From Cichorium intybus (taxonomy: Eukaryota; Streptophyta; Magnoliopsida; Asterales; Asteraceae): DNA of 64,000 bases. The DNA is taken from assembly GCA_023525715.1 (NCBI GenBank), contig CM042012.1:58075705-58139704 (forward strand). Direction: 5' to 3'. Both the position numbers and the translations under genes were made by a program. Under the pieces are notes generated by a model. It searched no databases, was not told the origin of the DNA, and saw nothing but the letters and a program-made list of their open reading frames with translations. This document shows positions 10,966 to 23,642 of the stretch, piece after piece (the first letter of the stretch is position 1; each line of letters starts with the position of its first letter).

Positions 10966-11400
10966 AGCCAGCTGACATCAGAGTTGGCTTTTGAGAGAAG
11001 ACACAAAGATTGCCCACCAGTCACATGATTTAGATTTAAAGGAAACATTGATCCCTTCCTTTCAAATTTCAGCAAGACTTCGTTTGTTGCTTCTTTTGTG
11101 ATGACACTCCCATGGTTGTTGAATGTAACTGCATTACCCGTTCCAACCACTAATTGAGATATACTCACAAGATTGTGTTTTAACCATTCAACAAATGCCA
11201 CTCTGCTGATTGTAAATTGGCCATTTGTTATTTTGCGATAACCCCAAATTAGACATGTCTCATTATTGCCAAATCGAACATTTCCTGCATCATCCAACGT
11301 CCTATAGTCTCTAAGATATTCCCTCTTCCTGTCATATGTCTTGAGTAGCCACTATCCATGTACCATTTTGTATTGTACCGCTCATTAGACATTACATGCA
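10809..11400 (-). pseudogene. pol: Element C protease and GAG-pre-integrase region
   Basis: The aspartic protease active site DSG lies in WYMDSGYSRHMTG near 11330-11365, in the frame just downstream of the TAA at 11402. A frameshift near 11320 moves the reading to the frame starting 11297, which continues through the protease core to the HRRLAHLN motif of the GAG-pre-integrase domain near 10950. A further frameshift near 10930 follows. The protease would cut the polyprotein. The broken frame means no active product. Confidence 0.82.
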
Positions 11401-11401
11401 A

Positions 11402-13909
11402 TTAATCAAGAAGGAGTTGGTACCCAATCAATCTTGGGTCATCAGGGTAAGCGAAGGATTCTTGAATCCACTTTTCTATGGCCTCTTCTGATATTTCATT
11501 AGCATTTAAGTTGATTAGATTCTCCGAAGCCTCATGTGATGAACATGATTCCGAAGAGTCTGAACAAGATTCAGAAAAGCTTTTTGTCAAATTTGATGAG
11601 TCCGAAATGACAGACAAAATACAGGTCTTCGGAACCCATTTTTGTTTGGATGATTTTGACTTTGAGGTTTTTGATGTTTTCTTTTCACTTGAAAATTTTG
11701 AACTCATTGATGATCTTGATGATTTGGTTTTTGCAGTGAGATTTTCTTTTAAGTCATTTATTTTCCAATTTTGCTTAGAATTTTCAATTTTCGATTTCCT
11801 TGATATTGAACTACATAACGTAGAGGTACAAAGATACTCTTCGTATGCCAATTTGAAATCATTTAATGAAAGATTCTTATCTTTAAACAGATCCAAAATT
11901 TTGTCTAACCATTGATGGAATGTATCTATCAAGTTGTTGCCTTTTGAAAATGTTTTCTTTGTTGGTTTTTGAAATTTGGGATTGGGAAAGTTTGGATTAG
12001 TTGGTGTAAAGGATGATTTTGAAGGTTTATTTTTGACCTCTGAAACCTTTGAATCAATTGGTTTTGTTCCAGAAGTTGAAGCAATCACATTTGCTGATTT
12101 TGAAACTCTGAAGGGTGTTTTTCTTTTGACAAGATTTTGATTTTCTTTTGATTTCAAATTCGCAGCAATAGGTTTCTGAGTTGGTTTTGTAATCGTAATT
12201 GCTGGTTTTGTTTTGGATGTTAAGGCATGGTTTTGAATTTTTGGCCTTTTCAAAATTTGAGATTTTTGTACCGATGGTTTTGAAATTACGATCTTAGGTT
12301 TTGTAAAAGTATTTTCAACAGATTGTGCAAGTGGTACACTCTCACAAGATTCCATTAATTGAAAGACATCCATCTTCGGAGCTATGGGTTTCTCCATAAC
12401 TTGAATTTGTTTGTAATTAAAATTTGTGTAAATGTGATTATCATTTTTGACATTCAAAAGATGTGACATGTTTTTGGGAATCTTTTCTTTTTCATAAGAA
12501 AGACGATTGTAGATGTTATGACCACACAAATCTTGTTTTCTTATGTTGATTTTTAGTTCCATTCTTTCATTCATTTCATTTTAAACCATTTTTGAGGATG
12601 AGAAGAATCCTTCCTCAGTAACTGTGGAATTATCCTCCTCAAGATGTTTTTCTAAATCATGTTCAAATAAAGGTAATCCACCAAATTTCACAAAAATTGC
12701 ATTTTTGAAATAAGAGATCTTCGGATAGATACAAGCAACATGGACTAGTCTTTTTGAATTGTCCTTGAGATATTGATCATAAGAGATACAATCATCTGAG
12801 ATTTGTAATTTTGATTTCACAGTTTCCTTGTTTTCAGAAGTTTTAGGTTGACAATCAATTTTTGCTTTTCCTTTGTCTACCGAAAACAGTTGTGAGATGC
12901 CTTCGGAGGGTGATTCGGATGTGGACGATGGTTTTAACAGAGTCAAAGAAGAGCAATCAATTTCCTCCATATCTGAATCACTTTCAGAGTCCGTTTCGGA
13001 AGCATTTTCAACAATAACATTTTCTTTGTTTTCAATTTGAGGAACACTCTTTTTCAAGATTGGAATTTATTGTGGTAATAATTTCAATAGGTTATCAGCA
13101 GTGAGATGTTTTTCTACAGATATCAAGCCATGTTTATACGAAGGATTGGTCACTTCGGATCCTGAAACTAGAGATTCACATTCGTAGGAAATACTATTAA
13201 CTTCCTTAAGCTTAAACTCAATAAAAGGTAATAGTTGTCTATGTTGAACATTGCACACATCAGCTGAATGATAGATACGTGTAATATGAGCATATAAACA
13301 TTTTGCAGTTTCACAAAAGATATTGCGTTGTCTCAAAATTACATCATTATTGTTCAAATGTTTTTCTCTATTTTCTTCTAGTAATGAGATTATTAGGTTG
13401 GACTTTTCTAGGGCTAGCTTCAGACTTTCTACTCTCCCCCTCAAGCTGAGAATCTCCTGCTCACTGATTTTCTCCCTATTTTTCGCATCAATAAGGATTT
13501 TATGCATCACAAAACAATCACGAGTTATTTCATTAATGATAGGAGTAGATTGAGTAACAGGAATTTTAAAAGTTGAGAGAAGTTTAGATACCTGCTCAGG
13601 GATGGTCAGGCATGTGTCATTTGCCATCAGACAGACCTCCTCATCATCATCCGTAGAGTCATCAGACCAGCACTTCAGATTCCCTGCAACTGGCATCTCA
13701 TTCAGCTCCGAACTCTTATATCTAAGACCAACAGTTCCTTCATATCCCAGTTCCTCTTCATCTTCAATCTCCTCAGAAGTAACCTTCGGAAAGCTCTTAC
13801 CATCATCATAGGCCATAAAAGCACTATGAGTTGGCTTTCTTACTTCTTCGTCTTCGGAGTTAGAAGACCAGACTTGATATGTTCCTTGGTGATCCTCAGC
13901 AGCCATCAA
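11402..13909 (-). pseudogene. Element C long spacer between Gag zinc knuckle and protease (~835 codons, two internal stops)
   Basis: A single frame runs from 13909 to the TAA at 11402-11404, interrupted by in-frame stops at 13067-13069 and 12581-12583. The first third begins with acidic, Ser-rich sequence and contains a probable coiled coil (leucine-spaced, about residues 140-190). The middle is acidic (SETDSESDSDMEE). The last third is Lys/Ser/Pro/Thr-rich (repeated K-P-x-I and SSKSK-type runs) and ends just before the protease DSG. I do not recognise a domain. It shares the frame used by the integrase linker and RT (10621 and 8815), so it probably belonged to the Gag-Pol precursor. The stops are too few for a region never under selection, given the length. 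Confidence 0.75.
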
Positions 13910-13976
13910 GGCTAAGTCCTTTGTCTTTTTTTTTTACTTCTTCGATTTTCCTTGCATAATAGGCTTCATCTTTTAC

Positions 13977-15081
13977 TTAAGGCTTCTTCTCATTTTGTTT
14001 ACGCAGCATGCAATCTTTTGCAAAGTGATTCTTTCCACGACAGTAATTGCAATCATATCCTGAATCTCCAGAGACCTTCTTCTCTTCGGTTTTCTCCTTT
14101 GATGACTCCAAAGCCTGAGTTTCAGATGGCTTCGGAGTTGAAGACTTTGAGTTTTCTTCCTGCAGAGTGTACAGTTCAGGTTTGGGTTTTGGATTGAAGT
14201 TTGGTTTGTTGAAGTTCTTGACAAAGGGTTTCCCTAAGTTGTTTTTGATGAATGGTTTCTTGAACCTTCGACTGTTTGCAGCATAAAGAGCAACTGTTTC
14301 ACCATTGTTATCAACCATATAAGCAGCAACTTCTTCATCACTATCTTCTTCTTCTTCTTTTGAAACAAGAGCTAGGGGTCCAGATCCAGCAGTTTCACTC
14401 CTTCGACCAACAATATTCAGGTTCATGTGATTTGAGTAAATTGTACAGAGCAGCTAACTTGTACTTTTCAATGTTCTCATAAGATTTGACCATTAGCATG
14501 ATGGGTCTTCATTCCTTGCGAAGACTATAGAGAAACTTGATATTGATTTCCTTTTGACTTCGGGTTTCTCCATACTTATCCAAGGTGTAGATCATGTTAC
14601 TGATACGTTCATAGCATGCTTCAAGAGATTCATTTTCCTCTTGTTTGAAGTTTCCAAAATCAGCTAAGATTTCCTGAACTTTGCTTGTATGAAGAATCTT
14701 GTCACCACCAAAACGAAGTGCAAGATTATCCCACATTTCTTTAGCAGACTTCGCATCAGCTATGTGATGACTGACATCATGATCTAGTCCACTTCTCAGT
14801 TCACGCATAGCTCTTTTATCATTTTCAAGTTTCTTTAAATCTGCAGCATTCAGAACTACAACTTCTTCTCCATCCGGAACCACGAAATGACCAGTAATGT
14901 CGGTATGAGGACCATCAGTGACAGATCTCCACAGATCTTTATCAAGCCCAATCAGATAGTCCTTCATTCTTCCAGCCCAATAGTCATAGTAAGAAGTTAC
15001 TAGAATAGGAGCTTTTGTTGCAGAACCGATGAGATTTGCATAGTTGAGCATGTTAGCATAAGTAGCGGTAGAATCAATCAT
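13977..15081 (-). pseudogene. gag: Element C Gag: capsid domain and CCHC zinc knuckle, frameshifted
   Basis: The ATG at 15081 opens a 190-residue frame to 14509 with copia Gag capsid features (YYDYWAGRMKDYL near residues 31-43, then the KSAKEMWDNLALRFGG helix). A frameshift near 14510 follows. The remainder is read in the frame 14426-13977: a basic stretch, then the zinc knuckle CNYCRGKNHFAKDC (C-X2-C-X4-H-X4-C) at about 14010-14055. The link to the spacer frame is broken again at a run of about ten T (sense A) near 13926-13935, a likely slippage site. Gag packages the RNA; the zinc knuckle binds it. Confidence 0.88.
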
Positions 15082-15227
15082 TTTGAATAGATTTCAATGG
15101 GATCTTTTCAGAAAAATGAGTAATAGAGATTTGTGATAGTTGCGGAAGACTAAATATGAGAAAGCAAATCAGATCTAGAACTGTAACAATAAACTAAAGC
15201 TCTATAAACAGGTTTTCGAGCTGTCCC
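15082..15227 (-). other. Leader of element C between primer binding site and gag
   Basis: This is a short non-coding stretch of about 146 bp between the primer binding site and the gag ATG. I see no other feature in it. Confidence 0.6.
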
Positions 15228-15239
15228 GCTCTGATACCA
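15228..15239 (-). other. Primer binding site of element C
   Basis: On the - strand this is TGGTATCAGAGC, an exact match to the initiator tRNA-Met complement used by plant copia elements. It lies two bases from the LTR end at 15242. Confidence 0.92.
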
Positions 15240-15241
15240 CT

Positions 15242-15729
15242 TGTTGGGTGTTTAAATCGATTAAATAATCAAGTAATAACTAGTATTCTAATAGTATAAC
15301 TTGTACTAAGCAATCACATAGTAATAAGAACAGTTAAGAATAGTTAATGAACACAGTGAAATTGATAACTTGTGTCGAATGCTTTGATTGATTGATTTAG
15401 GGTTTTACAATTGGGAAGATGACAATCTCACCTCAGACACGGTATGGTATCACTGATATTTATACGTGATCAGTGATACGCATAGTATATTTTGTTAAAG
15501 AGAATATCCTATCAGAGTACGAACCAATAGGATACAAGATTCGTGCACCACGTAATATACTATCACGCGTGCACACAAAAGTATTACAGCTAAGAAGTCT
15601 TCGGATCCTCCAGGATGTACCCTCCGGAGTCTTCAGACTTTGGGGTCTTCTATTAGTTGTCTTTATACTTCGGGGTCTTCGGTCGGGACTTCGGATAGTT
15701 GGGCACTTCATCACAAATACACTTCAACA
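15242..15729 (-). repeat. 5' LTR of element C (488 bp)
   Basis: On the - strand it begins TGTTGAAGTG at 15729 and ends CACCCAACA at 15242, so the ends are TGTTG...CAACA inverted repeats. Satellite sequence resumes at 15730 with CAAAC, in the middle of a monomer. The partner LTR is not in the window. Near 15598-15693 the U3 part has several GTCTTCGG-like motifs, possible enhancer repeats. Confidence 0.9.
15447..15479 (-). promoter_or_regulatory. TATA box inside a perfect 11-bp inverted repeat, element C LTR
   Basis: GTATCACTGAT (15447-15457) and ATCAGTGATAC (15469-15479) are exact inverted copies separated by 11 bp. The sense-strand TATAAATA (15464-15457) starts in the spacer and reaches the last base of the left arm. 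It lies about 265 bp into the LTR, a sensible U3 promoter position. Confidence 0.7.
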
Positions 15730-18700
15730 CAAACATCCTTAATATCCTCGCTTGAGTCATAGGCAAGCCCGATGGCATGTCTTTCTAAGTAGCATTTAAT
15801 GAAGCAGCTTTATATTAGTCATGCTTCCGATGTCGGAAAAAAGTTAAATATGATTAGTTTTGAAAGACTATACTTGTGTTTAAAAACAATGATGACTGCA
15901 TGGATAAAATGTAGTGTATAATTTGATTGTTTATTTTTTGAGCCGGATGAAATGCACGAGTCTAAGACCCTTTTACCCTTCTGTTTAAAAATAATAATAG
16001 TAAATAAGAGATGACTTATTCAGTTTACATAAAAGCCAAATTTTGTACACACACACACATGGTATACATTATATATGTTAGGATTATTCTATTTTTGATT
16101 ATATGTCATGCAGTTATTATATTATATCTTAATAAATAGCATTGTGACAAAAAAGAATGAAGTATTTAACTGAAACAAGTTTGATTCGAGGTTAAAAATC
16201 TAGGACCACAATAAACAACATAAAAACTGAAAGGTCAAGCCAAATTGCACGTACACTGTTTTTCTAGATGCATAGAAAATAAATAATATGTTCATTGTAA
16301 ATCGCCTATCAAAAACATCGATAATAATATTAACAACATATTACTAAATAAAGCTAAAGTTTTAGAAAATACTGTTAATGTTTAAAACACATATAGAAAT
16401 TAAATATTACGTGATGTAAAAGGAAAGAGACAGTGAAGATAAAAAAGGTAAATATGGATTACTTAGTGTTTAAAGGGTAACAAATAATTATACTTTGAAG
16501 TGATTCTCTAAAAAAAATTAAAATACTAGACCTTTTTATGTTATAATTTATCAAAAATCAACATCAATATTATTATAATTTATCAAATAGCAACATAGTA
16601 AAGGGGTTTAAAAGTTTTCATATTTACAGATAATATCTCTTGCCAATAAACAAGATGGATGTCCATTTGAAATGGCACAATAGATTATACGGTCCATTGG
16701 AGCCCCGACATGTTATCCTTTCACTGTCATGAGCGAGCAGTTCTCGCAGCTCTGTGACTCCAGCCTAACATAGTATCCATTTCTTTAGGAACCAAGTAAC
16801 CAAAGCCTTCTCCTAAATTACATGGTCTAACTCACAAGTTGAAATGGGCAAGCCAGTTGATGCACCAACAAGACCAATCTAACTAGACCACAACACAGTC
16901 CAAACATCCTTAATATCCTCGCTTGAGTCATAGGCAAGTGCTACCAAGCCCGATGGCATGTCTTTCTTAGTAGCCTTTAATGAAGCAGCTTTATATTAGT
17001 CAAGCTTCCGATGTGGGAAAAAAGTTAGATATGATTTATTTTGAAAGACTATACACGTGTTTAAAAATAATGATGACTGCATGGATAACATGTAGTGTAT
17101 AATTTGATTGTTTATGTTTTGAGGTTGATGAAATGTACGAATCTAAGACCATTTTACCCTTGTGTTTAAAAATAATAATATTAAATAAGAAATGACTTGT
17201 CCGGTTTACATAAAATCCAAATTTTGTACACACACATGCTATACATTATACATGTTAGGATTTTTCTATTTTTCATTAAATGTCGTGTTGTTATTTAATT
17301 ATATCTTAATAAATAGCATTGTGACAAAAAAGAATAGAGTATTTTACTGAAATAAGTTTGATTCGAGGATAAAAATTTAGGACCATAATGAACACTATAA
17401 AAACTGAAACTGCACGTATACTGTTTTTATAGATGCATAGAAAATAAATAATATGTTCATTGTAATTCGCGTATCAAAAACATCGATAATAATATAAACA
17501 ACATATTACTAAATAAAGCTAAAGTATTATAAAATAATGTTAATGTTTAAAACACATATAGAAATCAAATATTATGTGATGTAAAAGGGAAAAGAAAGTG
17601 AAGATAAAAAGGTAAATATGGATTTATTAGTGTTTAAAGGGTAACAGACAATTATACTTTGAAGTGATTGTCTAAAAAAATTGAAATACTAGACCTTTTT
17701 ACGTTATAATTAGTCAAAAATCAACATCATTATTATTATAATTTATCAAATAACAACATAGAAAAGGGTTTTAAAACATTTCATATTTACAAATCATATA
17801 TCTGGGCAATAAAAAACGATGGATGTCCATTTGAAATGGCGCAGTTGATTATACGATCCATTGGAGCCCCGACATGTAATCCTTTCACCGTCATGAGCGA
17901 GCAGTTCTCGGAGTTCTATGAGTCCAGCCTAACGCAGTATCCACTTCTTTAGGAACCAAGTCACCGAAGCATTCACCTAAATTATATGGTCCAACTCACA
18001 ACTTGAAACGGGCAAGCCAGTTTATGCACCAACAAGACCAATCTAACTGGGCCACATCACAGTCCAAACATCTTTAATATCCTCGCTTGAGTCATAGGCA
18101 AGCGCTACTAAGCCCGATGGCATGTCTTTCTTAGTAGCCTTTAATGAAGCTGCTTTATATTAGTCTAGCTTCCGATGTGGGAAAAAGTTAGATATGATTA
18201 GTTTTGAAAGACTATACATGTGTTTAAAAATAATGATGACTCATTGGATAATATGTAGTGTATAATTTGATGGTTCATGTTTTGAGCTAGATGAAATGTA
18301 CGAATCTAAAACCATTTTACCCTTGAGTTTAAAAATAATAATAGTAAATAAGAGATGACTTGTCCGGTTTACATAAAATCCAAATTTTGTACAAACACAT
18401 GCCATACATTATACATGTTAGGTTTTTTCTATTTTCGATTATATGTCGTGCTGTTATTATATTATGTCTTAATAAATAGCATTGTGACAAAAAAGAATAA
18501 AGTATTTAACCGAAACAAGTTTGATTCGATGATAAAAATCTAGGACCATAATAAACAACATAAAAACTCAAAGGTCAAGCCAAACTGCACCTATACAGTT
18601 TTTATAGATGCATAGAAAATAAATAATATGTTCATTGTAAATCGCCAATCAAATACATCGACAATAATATTAACAACATATTACTAAATAAAGCTACAAT

Positions 18701-21700
18701 TTAAGAAAATAATGTTAATGTTTAAAACACATATAGAAATCAAATATTACATGATGTAAAAGGGAAAAGAAAGCGAGGATAAAAAAGGTAAATATGGATT
18801 TCTTAGTGGTTAAAGGGTAAGAAACAATTATACTTTGAAGTGATTGTCTAAAAAAATTAAAATGCAAGACCTTTTTACGTTATAATTTATCAAAAATCAA
18901 CATCAATATTATTATAATTTATCAAATAACAATATAGAGAAGGGGTTTAAAAGTTTCCATATTTACAGATCACGTCTCTTGGAAATAAAAAAAAGATGGA
19001 CGTCCATTTGAAATGGCGCAGTAGGTTATACGGTCCATTGGAGCCTCAACATGTTATCCTTTCACTGTCATGAGCGAGCAGTTCTCGCAGCTCTGTGAGT
19101 CCAGCATAACGCAGTATCCACTTCTTTAGGAACCGAAGTAATCGAAGTCTTCGCCTATGTTACATGGTCCAACTCACAACTTGAAACGGGCAAGCCAGTT
19201 TATGCACCAACAAGACCAATCTAACTGGGCCACATCATTGTCCAAACATCCTTAATATCCTCGCTTGAGTCATAGGCAAGCGCTACCAAGCCCGATGGCT
19301 TGTCTTTCTTAGTAGCCTTTAATGAAGCAGGTTTATATTACTCAAGCTTCCGATGTGGGAAAAAGTTAGATATGATTAGTTTTGAAAGACTATACAGGTG
19401 TTTAAAAATAATGATGAGTGCATGGATAATATGTAGTGTATAATTTGATTGTTCATTTTTTGAGCTAGATGAAACGTACGAATCTAAAACCATTTTACCC
19501 TTGTGTTTAAAAATAATAATAGTAAATATGAGATGACTTGTCCGGTTTACATAAAATCCAAATTTTGTACACACACATGCTATAGATATACATGTTAGGA
19601 TTTTTCTATTATTGATTATATGTCGTGCTGTTATTATATTATGTCTTAATAAATAGTATTTTGACAAAAAAGAATAACGTATTTATCTGAAACAAGTTTG
19701 ATTCGAGAATAAAAATCTAGGATAAAAATCTAAGACCATAATAAACATCATAAAAACTGAAAGGTCAAGCCAAACTGCACCTATACTGTTTTTATAGATG
19801 CATGGAAAACAAATAATATGTTCATTGTAAATCGCCAATCAAATACATCGACAATAATATTAACAACATATTACTAAATTAAGCTAAAATTTTCGAAAAT
19901 AATGTTAATGTTTAAAACACATATAGAAATCAAATATTACATGATGTAAAAGGGAAAGAAAGTGAAGATAAAAAAGGTAAATATGGATTTCTAAGTGTTT
20001 AAAAGGTAATAGACAATAATACTTTGAAGTGATTGTCTAAAAAATTAAAATACTAGACCTTTTTACGTTATAATTTATCAAAAATCAACATCAATATTAT
20101 TATAATTTATTAAATAACAACATAGAAAAGGGGTTTAAAAGTTTTAATATTTATAGATCATATCTCTAGGCAATAAAAAAGATGGATGTCCATTTGAAGT
20201 GGCGCAGTAGATTATACGGTCCATTGGAGCCCCGACATGTTATACTTTCACTGTCATGAGCGAGCAGTTCTCGCAGCTCTGTGAGTCCAGCCTAACGCAT
20301 TATCCACTTCTTTAGGAACCAAGTAACCTAAGCCTTCGCCTAAATTACATGGTCCAACTCACAACTTCAAACGGGCAAGCCAGTTTATGCACCAACAAGA
20401 CCAATCTAACTAGCCACATCACAGTCCAAACATCCTTAATATCCTCGCTTGAGTCATAGGCAAGCGCTACCAAGCCCGATGGCATGTCTTTCTTAGTTGC
20501 CTTTAATGAAGCAGCTTTATTTTAGTAAAGCTACCGATGTGGGAAAAAGTTAGATATGATTAGTTTTGAAAGACTATACATGTCTTAAAAAATAATGATG
20601 AGTGCATGCATAACATGTAGTGTATAATTTGATTGTTCATTTTTTGAGCTAGATGAAATGTACGAATCTAAGACCATTTTACCCTTGTGTTTAAAAATAA
20701 TAATAGTAAATAAGAGATGACTTGTCCGGTTTACATAAAATCCAAATTTTGTACACATACATGCTATACATTATACATGTTAGGATTTTTCTATTTTTGA
20801 TAATATGTCTTGCTGTTATTATATTATGTCTTAATAAATAGCATTTTGACAAAAAAGAATAACGTATTTAACTGAAACAAGTTTGATTCGAGGATAAAAA
20901 TCTAGGATAAAAATCTAAGACCATAATAAGCATCATAAAAACTGAAAGGTCAAGCCAAACTGCACCTATATTCAGTTTTTATATATGCATAGAAAACAAA
21001 TAATATGTTCATCGTAAATCGCCAATCAAATACATCGACAATAATATAAACAACATATTACTAAATTAAGCTAAAATTTTAGAAAATAATGTTAATGTTT
21101 AAAACACATATAGAAATCAAATATTACGTGATGTAAAAGGGAGAAGAAAGTGAAGATAAAAAAGGTAAATATGGATTTCTAAGTGTTTAAAAGGTAATAG
21201 ACAATTATACTTTGAAGTGATTGTCGAAAAAATTAAAATACTAGACCTTTTTACGTTATAATTTATCAAAAATCAACATCAATATTATTATAATTTATTA
21301 AATAACAACATAGAAAAGGGGTTTAAAAGTTTTAATATTTATAGATCATATCTCTTGGCAATAAAAAGATGGATGTCCATTTGAAATGGCGCAGTAGATT
21401 ATACGGTCGATTGGAGCCCCGACATGTTATCCTTTCACTGTCATGAGCGAGCAGTTCTCGCAGCTCTGTGACTCCAGCCTAACACAATATCCACTTATTT
21501 AGGAACCAAGTAACCGAAGCCTTCGCCTAAATTACATGGTCCAACTCACAACTTGAAACGGGCAAGCCAGTTTATGCACCAACAAGACCAATCTAACTAG
21601 CCACATCACAGTCCAAACATCCTTAATATCCTCGCTTGAGTCATAGGCAAGAGCTACCAAACCCGATGGCATGTCTTTCTTAGTAGCCTTTAATGAAGCA

Positions 21701-23640
21701 GCTTTATATTAGTCAAGTTTCCGATGTGGGAAAAAGTTAGATATGATCTGTTTTGAAAGACTATACATGTGTTTAAATATAATGATGACTGCATGCATAA
21801 CATGTAGTGTATAATTTTATTGTTCATTTTTTGAACTAGATGAAATGTACGAATCTAAGACTATTTTACCCTTGTGTTTAAAAATAATAATAGTAAATAA
21901 AAGATGACTTGTCCGATTTACGTAAAATACTAATTTTAGATACACACATGCTATAGATAATACATATTAGGATTTTTCTATTTTTTATTATATCTCGTGC
22001 TGTTATTATATTATGTCTTAATAAATAGCTTTGTGACAAAAAAGATTCAAGTATTTAACTAAACAAGTTTGATTCGATGGATAAAAATCTAGGACCATAA
22101 TAAACAACATAAAAACTGAAAGGTCAAGCCAAACTGCAGCTATACTTTTTTTAAAGATGCATAGAAAATAAATTATATGTTCATTGTAAATCGCCAATCA
22201 AATCCATCGACAATAATATTAACAACATATTACTAAATTAAGCTAAAATTTTAGAAAATAATGTTAATGTTTAAAACACATATAGAAATCAAATATTACG
22301 TGATGTAAAAGGGAAAAGAAAGTGAAGATAAAAAAAAAAGTTAAATATGGATTTCTTAATGTTTAAAGGGTAAGAGAGAATTATACTTAGAAATGATTGT
22401 CTGAAAAAATAAAAAATCTACGCCTTTTTATGTTTTAATTTATCAAAAATGAACATCAATATTATTATAATTTATCAAATAACAACATAGAAAAGGGGTT
22501 TAAAAGTTTTCATATTTACAGATCATATCTCTTGGCAATAAAAAAAGATGGATGTCCATTTGAAATGGCGCAGCAGATTATACGGTCCATTGGAGCCCCG
22601 ACATGTTATCCTTTCACTGTCATGAGCGAGCAGTTCTCGCAGCTCTGTGACTCCAGCCTAACGCAGTATCCACTTCTTAAGGAACCAAGTAACCCAAGCC
22701 TTCGCCTAAATTACATGGTCCAACTCACAACTTGAAACGGGCAAGCCAGTTTATGCACCAACAAGACCAATCTAACTAGGCCACATCACAGTCCAAACAT
22801 CCATAATATCCTCGATTGAGTCATAGGCAAGAGCTACGAAGCCCGATGGCATGTCTTTCTTAGTAGCCTTTAATGAAGCACCTTTTTATTAGTCAAGCTT
22901 CCGATGTGGGAAAGTTAGATATGATTAGTTTTGAAAGACTATACATGTGTTTAAAAATAATGATGACTTCATGCATAACATGTAGTGTATAATTTGATTG
23001 TTCATTTTTTGAGCTAGATGAAATGTACGAATCTAAGACCATTTTACCCTTGTGTTTAAAAATAATAATAGTAAATAAGAGATGACTTGTCCGGTTTACA
23101 TAAAATCCAAATTTTGTACACACACATGCTATACATTATACATGTTAGGATTTTTCTATTTTTGATCATATGTCGTGCTGTTATTATATTATGTCTTAAT
23201 AAATAGCATTGTGACAATGAAAGATTAAAGTATTTAACTGAAAGAAGTTTGATTCGACGGATACAAATCTAGGACCATAATAAACAACATAAAAACTGAA
23301 AGGCTAAGCCAAACTGCACCTATTCTGTTTTTTATAGATGCATAGAAAATAAATAATATGTTCATTGTAAATCGCCAAACAAATACATCGACAATAATAT
23401 TAACAATATATTACTAAATTAAACTAAAATTTTAGAAAATAATGTTAATGTTTAAAACACATATAGAAATCAAATATTACGTGATGTAAAAGGGAAAAGA
23501 AAGTGAAGCTAAAAAAGGTAAATATGGATTTCTAAGTGTTTAAAAGGTAACAGACAATTATACTTTGAAGTGGTTGTCTAAAAAAATTAAAATACTAGAC
23601 CTTTTTACGTTATAATTAATCAAAAATCAACATCAATATT
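15730..23640. repeat. Satellite block 1: ~6.7 monomers of a ~1.18-kb repeat, divergent
   Basis: The landmark GCTTCCGATGT recurs near 15824, 17006, 18167, 19344, 20528, 21718 (with AGTTTCC) and 22899, so the period is about 1165-1190 bp. Each monomer has an AT-rich part of ~750 bp and a more GC-balanced part of ~430 bp that starts near GATGGATGTCCATTTGAAAT and ends near TTAGTAGCCTTTAATGAAGC. Copies differ by many substitutions and small indels, clearly more than in the right half of block 2. No intact gene is seen. The block is bounded by element C on the left and element B on the right. Confidence 0.95.
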
Positions 23641-23642
23641 GA

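Larger units (their letters stand above)
8125..15729 (-). mobile_element. Element C: decayed autonomous Ty1/copia element, 3' end cut off by element A
   Basis: Read on the - strand from 15729: 5' LTR (15729-15242), initiator-Met primer binding site, gag, a long acidic/coiled-coil spacer, protease, GAG-pre-integrase, integrase, reverse transcriptase and the start of RNase H, cut at 8125. The domain order (integrase before reverse transcriptase) is that of Ty1/copia. The RT and RNase H wording recalls the SIRE lineage, but the LTR is short for that, so I leave the lineage open. It carries several frameshifts and stops and a changed catalytic residue. Its right flank is satellite DNA that starts mid-monomer, so C inserted into the satellite array. 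Confidence 0.9.

Noticed and set aside
9457..13811. Plus-strand ORFs of 60-145 codons opposite element C
   Set aside because: They are antisense shadows of gag-pol frames, and the low-complexity Ser/Phe-rich composition follows from the Lys/Ser-rich sense strand.
22532..22735. Plus-strand 67-codon ORF in the satellite core (MAIKKDGCPFEMAQ...)
   Set aside because: It is open in this copy only; neighbours have TAG at the CAG codon and further stops.
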